This document shows positions 38,507-46,086 of a stretch of DNA of 64,000 nt, piece by piece; the first letter of the stretch is position 1, and each line of letters opens with the position of its first letter. The DNA comes from Streptomyces sp. A2-16 (GTDB lineage: Bacteria; Actinomycetota; Actinomycetes; Streptomycetales; Streptomycetaceae): assembly GCF_018128905.1 (NCBI RefSeq), contig NZ_CP063808.1, positions 2,480,001 to 2,544,000 on the forward strand, in the 5' to 3' direction. Both the position numbers and the translations under genes were made by a program. The notes under the pieces are model-generated. The model was not told the origin of the DNA and did not search any database. It was given only the letters and a program-made list of their open reading frames with translations.

Positions 38507-39454
38507 ATGACCCAGGCACCGACACCCACCGCGGACACGGTCCGCCGACTGGTCCGTTCCCTGCTCAAGGACGGCACGCCCGACACCGGCGGGCCCGAGG
38601 TCCGGCCCGTCGCCGAGGGCGGCGAACCCTCCACCTGGTGGGTCGGCACCCGCCATGTCCTGCGCCTCGCCGGGGATCGCGAGGCCGCCACCCGCCGACG
38701 CCGCGAACTGCGGCTGCGCGATCTGGTCCGCCCGCACGTCCCGGTCGCGGTCCCCACCAGCGTGGCCCAGGGCGAGTGGGCGCCCGGGCTGGCCTACACC
38801 CTCGACACCAAGGTGCCCGGCGGGTCGGCGGAGGAGCACGACGTGTCCGCCGTCGGCGAGGCCGACCTGGCCGGCCTGCTCACCGGGCTGCGCGAGGTGC
38901 CGGTACGGCAGGCCGAGGCGCTCGGGGTGCCACGCGTCGCCCCGCGCTCCCTGGAGGCGCTGCGCCGGGAGGCCGGGAGAGCCGCCGAACTCCTGCGCGC
39001 GGCCGACGAGTTCGACCCGGTACGGCTCCAGCAGCTCACCTCTCCCGCCGCGGTCCAGCTCGCCGCACAGCCGGGCAGCGCGGTCCTCGTGCACCACGCC
39101 CTGACCGGCGAACACCTCGTGATCAGCGCCGACGGACGGGTGCGCGGTGTCCTCGACTGGACGCACACGGTCGTCGGCGACCCCGCCGAGGACATCGCGG
39201 GCCTCGCGCTTGCCGTCGGCTCGCCCGCCGCCGTCCGCGCCGCCACCCTCGCCGGGTACGGGGCCCGCCCCTGTCTGCGCGGACTGTGGCTCGCCCGCTG
39301 CGACACCGTGATCCGCCTCGCCGCGGGCCTGGACGGCCGCGCCGCCGAGCCGCCGCCCCTCCTGCGCACCCGGCTGCGGCGCGCCTGGGAGGCCATCCTG
39401 CTGGAGCGCGTCACCGAGCTGCGGGACGAGGAGACGGACGACGCGGAACTGTAG
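38507..39454 (+). CDS. Aminoglycoside-phosphotransferase-fold protein lacking catalytic Asp
   Basis: 315-residue APH/choline-kinase-like protein. The C-lobe is recognisable by LDWTHTVVGDPAEDIAGLA, the usual metal-binding and Gly-Asp segment. However the catalytic loop, normally HGDxxxxN, reads HHALTGEH: Ala198 stands for the catalytic Asp and His for the Asn. The sequence is otherwise intact, so this is probably a pseudokinase rather than a broken gene. It is in line with the M24 peptidase and may be cotranscribed. Function unknown. Confidence 0.78.
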   Translation: MTQAPTPTADTVRRLVRSLLKDGTPDTGGPEVRPVAEGGEPSTWWVGTRHVLRLAGDREAATRRRRELRLRDLVRPHVPVAVPTSVAQGEWAPGLAYTLDTKVPGGSAEEHDVSAVGEADLAGLLTGLREVPVRQAEALGVPRVAPRSLEALRREAGRAAELLRAADEFDPVRLQQLTSPAAVQLAAQPGSAVLVHHALTGEHLVISADGRVRGVLDWTHTVVGDPAEDIAGLALAVGSPAAVRAATLAGYGARPCLRGLWLARCDTVIRLAAGLDGRAAEPPPLLRTRLRRAWEAILLERVTELRDEETDDAEL

Positions 39455-39481
39455 GCGGGTGCAGGCGGGTGCAGGTGGCTC
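39452..39481. repeat. 10-bp tandem repeats starting at the stop codon
   Basis: TAGGCGGGTG (39452-39461, containing the stop TAG), CAGGCGGGTG and a partial third copy. Confidence 0.75.
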
Positions 39482-39555
39482 CACCTGGTTTTTTCCACCC
39501 TCGGTCCACCCGTGGGCCGAGGCGGCGGAGCGTGCCGGAGCCGGATAGTCGAGGC

Positions 39556-40089
39556 ATGACGATCTCCGACTGGCTCATCGACGTGGCGCTTCTCCTCGTG
39601 GTCTTCCGGCAGCTGCGGGAGGAGAGACTGACAGCGCGCACGATCCTGCTGCCGCTGGCACTGATCGGCTGGGCGGCGGCCACCTACCTGCACGACATCC
39701 CCACCGCGGGCAACGACCTCGTGCTGATCGGCGCGTTCGCCGGCACCGGCGTCGCCTTCGGGCTGGCAGGAGGCCTGATCACCCGGGTGCGGTACGCGGA
39801 CGGGCACATACGGGTCAGGGCCACCCTCGGCGCGGCGGCCCTCTGGGTGATCAGCATGGGCTTCCGTCTCGGCTTCGCGGTCTGGTCCTCGCACCCCTCC
39901 GGCATGGACCACCTGGCCCGTTTCTCCGCCGACCACACCATCACCGGCGAGCAGGCGTGGGTCGCCGCCATGGTCCTCATGGCCTTCGGCGAGGTCGTCG
40001 TCCGTCTCGCCGTCATCGTCGTCCGCGGCCGCCTCCTCCACACCCGCGCCGGCCATTGGGGACGCGACTCCCTGCCCGCCGCCGTCTGA
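39556..40089 (+). CDS. CcdC/DUF1453-like integral membrane protein
   Basis: 177-residue protein with about five membrane helices (ISDWLIDVALLLVVFRQL, ILLPLALIGWAAATYL, LVLIGAFAGTGVAFGLAGGL, AALWVISMGFRLGFAV, WVAAMVLMAFGEVVVRL). The pattern resembles the CcdC/DUF1453 group of small membrane proteins. ATG 39556 has GAGG just upstream. Role unknown. It converges with treZ, 19 bp away. Confidence 0.7.
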   Translation: MTISDWLIDVALLLVVFRQLREERLTARTILLPLALIGWAAATYLHDIPTAGNDLVLIGAFAGTGVAFGLAGGLITRVRYADGHIRVRATLGAAALWVISMGFRLGFAVWSSHPSGMDHLARFSADHTITGEQAWVAAMVLMAFGEVVVRLAVIVVRGRLLHTRAGHWGRDSLPAAV

Positions 40090-40108
40090 ACCGGAGGGCC
40101 CCGTGAGG

Positions 40109-41854
40109 TCACGCCTGCAGCAGCACCACGCACGACTCCCCGGGCACGTGCAGCACCCCGTCCGCGCCCGGTGCCTCCACCGGCTCCCAGGCCGCCAGGA
40201 CGCGGGCCTCGCGCGGCCCCAGCGGGATCGTCGCCGACGACTTCGCGAGGTTCACGGCCACCCGGACGTCTCCCCGGCGGAACGCGAGCCAGCGTTGGCC
40301 CTCGTCGTGGGCGACCTTGATGTCGGCGAGGTCGGGGTCGGTGAGGTCCGGCTGCTCGTGCCGCAGCGCGAGGAGCTTGCGGTACCAGGCCAGCACCCGC
40401 GCGTGGGGCTCGCGTTCGAGCTCGGACCAGTCGAGGCAGGAGCGGTCGCGGGTCGCCGGGTCCTGCGGGTCCGGCACGTCCTCCTCGGCCCAGCCGTGCT
40501 CCGCGAACTCCCGCCGCCTGCCCCGTCGTACGGCATCGGCGAGCTCGGGGTCGGTGTGGTCGGTGAAGAACTGCCAGGGCGTGCCCGCCGCCCACTCCTC
40601 ACCCATGAACAGCATGGGCGTGAAGGGCGCGGTCAGCACGAGCGCCGCCGCACAGGCCGCCAGACCGGGGGAGAGGGACGCGGCCAGCCGGTCGCCCTGG
40701 GCGCGGTTGCCGACCTGGTCGTGGGTCTGGGAGTAGCCGAGCAGCCGGTGCGCCGCCACGCGTGTACGGTCCAGCGGGCGCCCGTGGCCGCGGCCGCGGA
40801 AGCTGGAGTAGGTGCCGTCGTGGAAGTAGCCGCCGGTGAGGGTCTTGGCGAGCGAGGCCAGGGGAGCGCGGGCGAAGTCGGCGTAGTAGCCCTGGGACTC
40901 GCCGGTCAGCGCGGTGTGCAGGGCGTGATGGAAGTCGTCGTTCCACTGCGCGTGCAGCCCGAGACCGCCCTGCGCGCGAGGCGTGATGAGCCGCGGGTCG
41001 TTGAGGTCGGACTCGGCGATCAGGAACAGCGGCCGCCCCAGATCGGCGGCGAGGGCGTCGACAGCCGTCGACAGTTCCTCCAGGAAGTGGCACGCGCGCG
41101 TGTCGGCGAGTGCGTGCACGGCGTCCAGGCGCAGTCCGTCGATCCGGTAGTCCCGCAGCCAGGACAGCGCGCTGCCCAGCAGATACGCGCGCACCTCGTC
41201 GGAGCCGGGGGCGTCGAGGTTGACCGCGGAACCCCAGGGGGTGTGGTGGGTGTCCGTGAAGTACGGCCCGAAGGCGGGCAGATAGTTGCCCGACGGACCC
41301 AGGTGGTTGTGCACCACGTCCAGGACGACCCCGAGGCCCGCCTCGTGCGCCCGGTCGACGAACCGCTTGAGGGCCTCGGGACCGCCGTAGGGCTCGTGCA
41401 CCGCCCACAGGGAGACACCCTCGTAGCCCCAGCCGTGCCGCCCGGGGAAGGGGCACAGCGGCATCAACTCGACGTGGGTGACCCCGAGTTCCACGAGGTG
41501 GTCGAGACGGGCGGCGGCCGCGTCCAGGGTGCCCTCGGGCGTGTACGTGCCCACGTGCAGCTCGTAGAGGACCGCTCCCGGCAGCGGCCGGCCGGCCCAC
41601 CGGGTACGCCACGCGTGGCGTTCGTGCTCGACGACCGCGCTGAGCCCGTCCGGCCCGTCGGGCTGGCGGCGCGAGCGCGGATCGGGCAGGACGGGACCGT
41701 CGTCCAGCGCGAAGCCGTACCGCGTGCCGTCCTCGGCCTCCGCCTCCCCCCACCACCATCCCGGACGTTCAGGATCGCGCTCCAACGCGCGCGCGACGCC
41801 CGCGCAATGGAGCGTCACACGGCCGGCCTGCGGTGCCCACACCTCGAACTGCAC
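40109..41854 (-). CDS. treZ: Malto-oligosyltrehalose trehalohydrolase (TreZ)
   Basis: 581-residue GH13 enzyme that releases trehalose from maltooligosyl-trehalose, the second step of the TreY-TreZ route from glycogen/maltodextrin. An N-terminal CBM48-like sheet (FEVWAPQAGRVTLHC) leads into the barrel: VLDVVHNHLG, GLRLDAVHAL (nucleophile Asp), LIAESDLNDPR (acid Glu) and YSQTHDQVGNR (Asp). Length fits the family. treY lies 4.2 kb away on the same strand; between them are an FHA protein and a peptidase/inhibitor group. Confidence 0.95.
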   Translation of the reverse strand: MQFEVWAPQAGRVTLHCAGVARALERDPERPGWWWGEAEAEDGTRYGFALDDGPVLPDPRSRRQPDGPDGLSAVVEHERHAWRTRWAGRPLPGAVLYELHVGTYTPEGTLDAAAARLDHLVELGVTHVELMPLCPFPGRHGWGYEGVSLWAVHEPYGGPEALKRFVDRAHEAGLGVVLDVVHNHLGPSGNYLPAFGPYFTDTHHTPWGSAVNLDAPGSDEVRAYLLGSALSWLRDYRIDGLRLDAVHALADTRACHFLEELSTAVDALAADLGRPLFLIAESDLNDPRLITPRAQGGLGLHAQWNDDFHHALHTALTGESQGYYADFARAPLASLAKTLTGGYFHDGTYSSFRGRGHGRPLDRTRVAAHRLLGYSQTHDQVGNRAQGDRLAASLSPGLAACAAALVLTAPFTPMLFMGEEWAAGTPWQFFTDHTDPELADAVRRGRRREFAEHGWAEEDVPDPQDPATRDRSCLDWSELEREPHARVLAWYRKLLALRHEQPDLTDPDLADIKVAHDEGQRWLAFRRGDVRVAVNLAKSSATIPLGPREARVLAAWEPVEAPGADGVLHVPGESCVVLLQA

Positions 41855-42027
41855 GGACGGTTCCCCTTCGTCTGCTCACCGTGATGTAGCCCGTCCATGG
41901 TGCTTCAAACGCGATCAATCCGTCGTGGAATCCTCCCCATTGCGGCAGGTGTCGTCGGGTGCGCGCGCGGGGCGGCCGTTGTCTCGTTTTCTGGACACCC
42001 GGGGTTCACTGCCCGACAATCACCAAC

Positions 42028-42579
42028 GTGACGTCGTCCTTCGAGTTCAACACGTACCCCGCGCGGCTGTCCGACGCGGAGCGCGACAAGGTGCTGAAGG
42101 TGCTCCGTGACGGCGTCGCCATGGGCCGCCTGTCGCACGACACGTTCGTGCGCCGCATGGAGCTGGCCCTCATCGCGCGCCGCTCCGACGAACTCGTCGC
42201 GCTCACCGCGGACCTGCCCCAGGAGAGCCGTGTCTCCCGGCTGGTGTTCGGCACCGTCGAGGCCGTCTCCGGCTTCACCGTACGGCTGCGCAGGGCGTGG
42301 CAGGCCGAGCGCCTGCCCAAGCTGCTGCTGCCGCACCCCGGCAGCGGCCATGCGCTGCGCATCGGACGGGACCCGGCGAACGGGCTCCGGCTGACCCACG
42401 AGACGGTCTCCCGCGTCCACGCCGAACTCAGCCGTCAGGGCGGGATGTGGGTCCTGCGGGACCTCGGCTCCACCAACGGCACGACGGTCAACGGCCGACG
42501 TGTCATCGGCGCCGCCGTCGTCCGCGAGGGCGACCAGGTCGGGTTCGGCCGGATGGCCTTCCGGCTCGCGATCAACTGA
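42028..42579 (+). CDS. DUF1707 and FHA domain protein
   Basis: 183-residue cytoplasmic protein. Residues 10-65 are a DUF1707 SHOCT-like segment (RLSDAERDKVLKVLRDGVAMGRLSHDTFVRRME). Residues 95-183 are a forkhead-associated domain with the phosphothreonine-site motifs IGRDPANGL, TVSRVHAEL and LGSTNGTTVNG. It probably binds a Ser/Thr-kinase substrate. GTG 42028 starts just before DUF1707. It is a stand-alone gene with its own promoter. Confidence 0.88.
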   Translation: MTSSFEFNTYPARLSDAERDKVLKVLRDGVAMGRLSHDTFVRRMELALIARRSDELVALTADLPQESRVSRLVFGTVEAVSGFTVRLRRAWQAERLPKLLLPHPGSGHALRIGRDPANGLRLTHETVSRVHAELSRQGGMWVLRDLGSTNGTTVNGRRVIGAAVVREGDQVGFGRMAFRLAIN

Positions 42580-42717
42580 GCCCAACCTCACCTCTGGCCT
42601 GGGCTTTACGTGCGGTCGCGGCTCAAAACCCGGTCCGTCGCGCGGTGTTGACGTACCCCTCAAGTCGTGACTGACTGTGCGTACACCATGCACACCAGGT
42701 GAATCGACGGCACCACA

Positions 42718-44082
42718 TTGTGGAGGTGTGCCCTGCCGCCCCTCCTCAGTTACCCGACCGTCGACGAGCTCGGCGCACGGGCCGCGGCGCTCGTCGCCCG
42801 CCATCCCGCGGACGCCCGACTGCGCCGCGCCGGCACCTCCCGCGCGGGCACCCCCCTGTGGCTGCTCTCCGTCGGCCACGGCAGCCGCCAGGCCCTCGTC
42901 GTCGCCGGACCGCACGCCAACGAGCCCGTGGGCGGCGGCACCGTCCTCAGACTCGCCGAGCGGGCCCTGGCCGACCCCCGGCTCACCGTCGGGGCGGACG
43001 CCACCTGGAACCTTCTGCTCTGCCTGGACCCCGACGGCCTGCGCCGCAACGAGGGCTGGCTGCGCGGCCCGTACTCCCTCGACCGCTACTTCCGGAACTT
43101 CTTCCGGCCCGGCTTCGGGGAACAGCCGGAATGGCTGCCCGACGGCGCGGAGGCCGCCGCCCTGCCGGAGACCCGCACCCTCCTCGCCCTCCAGGACGAA
43201 CTGCAACCCTTCCTCCAGTGCTCCCTGCACGGCGTCGACGTCGGCGGCGGCTTCGTCGAACTCACCCGCGACCTGCCCGGCCTCGCCCGGCGCGTCGCCC
43301 ACACCGCGGCCCGGCTGCGCATCCCGCGCGAGCTCGGCCCGTACGACACCCTCTACTGGCCGTGTCTGGGGCCCGCCGTCTACCGGATCCCGCCGCCCCG
43401 CCGCGGCGACCTGGCCGCCGCCATCACCGAGGCCGCCGTCGAGTCGACCTGGTACCACCCCCACCGGTACGGCACCGTGACCGCCGTCGTGGAGTCCCCC
43501 ATGTGGGGGGTGGCCGCCGTCGAGGACGCCGGAACCCCCGCCGACGCGGCCGCCGTGCTGCGCACCGTCAGCCACGGGCTGCGCCGCGACGCGCGGCTCC
43601 TGGAGGACGTCCTGGCGCGGATCCGCCCGCATGTCTCGGCCGCCCCGGACGCGGCACGCCTGCTCGCCCCGGTCGAGGACTATTTACTGGTCTGCCCCGG
43701 ACTCGCCGACGCCTGGGACCCCGACGTCACCGACGGCGGCCGTCCGCTGCCCCCGCTCAGCACCGGCCACCTGGCCGCGCTGCGCATCGCCGGACGGCGC
43801 CTCGCCCTGCGCACGGCCGGACTCCTGCACCAGCTCGTGACCCGCGCGGGCGCCGACCCGGCCGGCGCGCTGCCGGAGCTGGACCGGCTCATCGACCTGT
43901 GGTGCGCCGACTACCGCGACGGCTGCGGCGCGCGCTGGATCCCGGTGCCGCGCCAGATCGAGTACCAGTCCCGGGTCGTGCTCGCCGCCTTCGAGCTCGC
44001 CGCGCGGCACGCGCCCGCGTGTTCCCGTTCGGGTGAGCCGGAGTGGGGATCCGAGGCCGCCGTGCCGATGCACAGGGAATGA
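42718..44082 (+). CDS. M14 family zinc carboxypeptidase (TTA-containing)
   Basis: 454-residue M14 metallocarboxypeptidase without a signal peptide. Zinc ligands His66 and Glu69 (HANEP) and His171 (SLHGVD); catalytic Glu259 (VVESPMW). Codon 323 is TTA (43684-43686), implying bldA control. Start: an in-frame stop lies at 42700, leaving TTG 42718 or CTG 42733; the ribosome site GGAGG (42722-42726) is six bases before CTG 42733 and follows TTG, so CTG may be the real start. The stop overlaps the start of the SSI-type inhibitor (ATGA). A paralogue faces it at 44557. Substrate unknown; murein or peptide tails possible. Confidence 0.88.
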   Translation: MWRCALPPLLSYPTVDELGARAAALVARHPADARLRRAGTSRAGTPLWLLSVGHGSRQALVVAGPHANEPVGGGTVLRLAERALADPRLTVGADATWNLLLCLDPDGLRRNEGWLRGPYSLDRYFRNFFRPGFGEQPEWLPDGAEAAALPETRTLLALQDELQPFLQCSLHGVDVGGGFVELTRDLPGLARRVAHTAARLRIPRELGPYDTLYWPCLGPAVYRIPPPRRGDLAAAITEAAVESTWYHPHRYGTVTAVVESPMWGVAAVEDAGTPADAAAVLRTVSHGLRRDARLLEDVLARIRPHVSAAPDAARLLAPVEDYLLVCPGLADAWDPDVTDGGRPLPPLSTGHLAALRIAGRRLALRTAGLLHQLVTRAGADPAGALPELDRLIDLWCADYRDGCGARWIPVPRQIEYQSRVVLAAFELAARHAPACSRSGEPEWGSEAAVPMHRE

Positions 44083-44507
44083 CGTACACGATCACAACGG
44101 CGGCGGTGGCTCGGCGGGCGGCGCACGCGGCTCTGACGGCGGCGACCGCCCTGCTCCTCGCCGCCGCGGCCCCCGCGACGGCCGGGCCCCTTGCCGGCGG
44201 CGACCACCTCTTCCTCATGGTGACCAAGGGCGACGGCCGTTCCAGCGACACCCGCGGCACGCTCCTGCTCTGCGACCCGCCCCAGGGTCACGGCAGGGCC
44301 GCCGAGGCCTGCGCCCAACTGGACTCGGTCGGCGGCGACATCGGCGCCCTCGAACCCGCCCCCGCCCGCTGCCCGATGATCTACGCGCCGGTCACCGTCC
44401 AGGCCCGCGGAGCATGGGGCGGTCGGCCGGTCGAGTACCGGCAGACCTTCTCGAACGGCTGTGTGATGGGGGCGCGCACCGGGGCGGTCTTCGCACTGGA
44501 GAGCTGA
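44079..44507 (+). CDS. Subtilisin inhibitor-like (SSI family) secreted protein
   Basis: 142-residue secreted serine-protease inhibitor. A signal peptide (ARRAAHAALTAATALLLAAAAPATA) is followed by the SSI domain with four Cys for two disulfides: LLLCDPP, AEACAQL, ARCPMIYAP and SNGCVMG. The reactive-site loop has Met100-Ile as P1-P1', like the Met-Val of classical SSI, which targets subtilisin-type enzymes. ATG 44079 overlaps the M14 stop (ATGA), so expression depends on translation of the TTA-containing M14 gene. The secreted S8 protease at 20810 is a possible target. Confidence 0.9.
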   Translation: MTYTITTAAVARRAAHAALTAATALLLAAAAPATAGPLAGGDHLFLMVTKGDGRSSDTRGTLLLCDPPQGHGRAAEACAQLDSVGGDIGALEPAPARCPMIYAPVTVQARGAWGGRPVEYRQTFSNGCVMGARTGAVFALES

Positions 44508-44548
44508 CGCACGGCTCGTGGCGCGGTGACGCACACGCGCGTGGCGCG
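44505..44548. repeat. Two 22-bp repeats starting at the stop codon
   Basis: TGACGCACGGCTCGTGGCGC begins the first unit at 44505, where TGA is the inhibitor stop; the second unit starts at 44527 with TGA again in another frame. Confidence 0.8.
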
Positions 44549-44556
44549 GCGTCGGC

Positions 44557-45807
44557 TCAGTCCGCCCGTCCGCGCGCGTGCCGCGCCACCGCCACGACCG
44601 TGCGGGCCTGGTGCTCGACCTGGTGCTCCAACGGCACCCAGCGGGCCCGGAAACGCTCCGCGAAGGCGTCGCTCCAGGTCTCGACGAGCCTCTCGAGTCC
44701 CGGCGCCGCGCGGTCGTCGGCCTCGCGCAGGACCCGCAGCAGCATGGCCGCCGCCCGCAGCGGCAGCCGGCGGGAGAACGCGTCCACACTGCCGATGTAC
44801 GCCCGGGTGTCGTCGGCGGGCCGGGTGCGGATCCAGTCCGCGGCCAGCCCCGGCACCAGCTCCAGTCCCCAGCAGGCGGCTCGCAGCAGCGGCCCGTCGC
44901 GACCCACCAGACGTGGCCGTGCCTCCGCAAGCACCCGGTCCACCGCCCGCGACTGGCGCAGCAGCCGGTCCGCCAACCGGCGCATCTCCGCCTGCGGCGC
45001 CGGGTGCGGCGCCGGATCGTCCACCAGGTCGCTCGCCCACATCGGCACCTCGACCACCGCGGTCAGACCGCCGTAGCGGTGCGCGTGGTACCAGGTGCTG
45101 CGCCGCGCGTCGTCCGGCATGCTCGGGTACGCCGCCCCCGCGCCCGGCGCCGGCATCACATGCACCCCGGGCCCGGACGCCGGCCAGCCCGCCGCGTCCG
45201 AGGCACCGGTCTCCACCGGGATCCGCAGCTCCTCCGCCGACTTGGCGAACGGCTCGGCCAGACCCGGCACGTCCTTCGTCAACTGCACCCAGCTGCCGCC
45301 GAGATCGGTGCCGTGCAGGGTCACCTGGAGGTAGGGCCGCAGTTCGTCGATCACCCCGGTCAGGGCGCGGGTCTCGGGCGGCAGCCGGTCGGCCGGCAGC
45401 ATCGCCGGTGCCCACTCCGGCTGCTCCTGGCCGGCCGGCCGGAAGAAGCCGAGGTGGTAGTCGAAGAGACTGCGCGGCGCCGGGGTGACATGGAGACTCG
45501 CCCCGTCGGGGTCCGCGCACAGCAGGAAGTGCCAGGACGTGTCCGCCCTCAACTCCCGGTCGGCCACCACCCGCCGGGCCACCGCGAGGGCCGCGGGGCC
45601 GCCGGCCGGTTCGTTGGAGTGGGCGCCCGCGACCACCAGGACGGCCCGCCGGGCATCGCCGACCGACAGCAGCTGCAGGGGTCTGCCCGCACGCGAGACA
45701 CCCACCTGCCGCAGTCTGCAGACGCCAGGCCGCAGTGCGGCCAGCGCCCGCGCCGACCGGACCAGTTCGGTCACCGTGGGGTAGCGCAGCTCCGGCAGGA
45801 GACTCAC
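44557..45807 (-). CDS. M14 family zinc carboxypeptidase (paralogue)
   Basis: About 416-residue paralogue of the M14 protein at 42718, converging on it. The zinc motif is AHSNEPAGG (His, Glu), the third ligand TLHGTD, and the catalytic Glu VVEVPMW. The opening LLPELRYPTVTELVRSARAL aligns with LLSYPTVDELGARAAAL of the other copy. Start GTG 45807 precedes that block; GTGs at 45819 and 45849 are possible and no strong ribosome site decides. No signal peptide. It has no TTA codon, so the two copies probably differ in regulation. Confidence 0.87.
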   Translation of the reverse strand: MSLLPELRYPTVTELVRSARALAALRPGVCRLRQVGVSRAGRPLQLLSVGDARRAVLVVAGAHSNEPAGGPAALAVARRVVADRELRADTSWHFLLCADPDGASLHVTPAPRSLFDYHLGFFRPAGQEQPEWAPAMLPADRLPPETRALTGVIDELRPYLQVTLHGTDLGGSWVQLTKDVPGLAEPFAKSAEELRIPVETGASDAAGWPASGPGVHVMPAPGAGAAYPSMPDDARRSTWYHAHRYGGLTAVVEVPMWASDLVDDPAPHPAPQAEMRRLADRLLRQSRAVDRVLAEARPRLVGRDGPLLRAACWGLELVPGLAADWIRTRPADDTRAYIGSVDAFSRRLPLRAAAMLLRVLREADDRAAPGLERLVETWSDAFAERFRARWVPLEHQVEHQARTVVAVARHARGRAD

Positions 45808-45909
45808 CCCCGACACGTCCGACCGGCCTCGCAATCCGCAGTACCCCACGGTCTGGTTGAGGTGTCAAGGACGCCGTGGGGGAGCCTCCAGGGGGCGCCC
45901 AGAAGCATT

Positions 45910-45924
45910 TACCGGCAACCGGTA
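45910..45924. promoter_or_regulatory. Small palindrome upstream of M14 paralogue
   Basis: TACCGG-CAA-CCGGTA (45910-45924), a 15-bp perfect inverted repeat about 100 bp upstream of the paralogue start. A related CCGGTAACCGG occurs at 52316-52326. Meaning unknown. Confidence 0.35.
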
Positions 45925-45995
45925 GGGCGGTGGCCACCAGCGGGGTCGCCCGCGCCCCTCCACCCGCTCCGACGGGCCGGCGCCGCCGCCGGTGC

Positions 45996-46086
45996 GGTGC
46001 TCCCGCGCGGGCCGCGCGCACTCCCCGGCGCTGGTGCTCGGCTCACTCCGCTCCGGTGCTCCCGCGCGGCCCCGCTCACTCCGCGG
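45996..46086. repeat. Imperfect repeats around the treY stop codon
   Basis: GGTGCTCCCGCGCGG occurs at 45996 and 46055; GCTCACTCCGC occurs at 46041 (one base short at the end) and at 46074, where it includes the treY stop codon on the minus strand. Confidence 0.7.

Noticed and set aside
42648..42676. TTGACG upstream of the M14 gene considered as a promoter.
   Set aside because: No acceptable -10 hexamer at 16-19 bp spacing.
41905..43632. A 575-codon minus-strand frame opposite the FHA and M14 genes.
   Set aside because: Antisense to two clear protein families, with GC-driven absence of stops.
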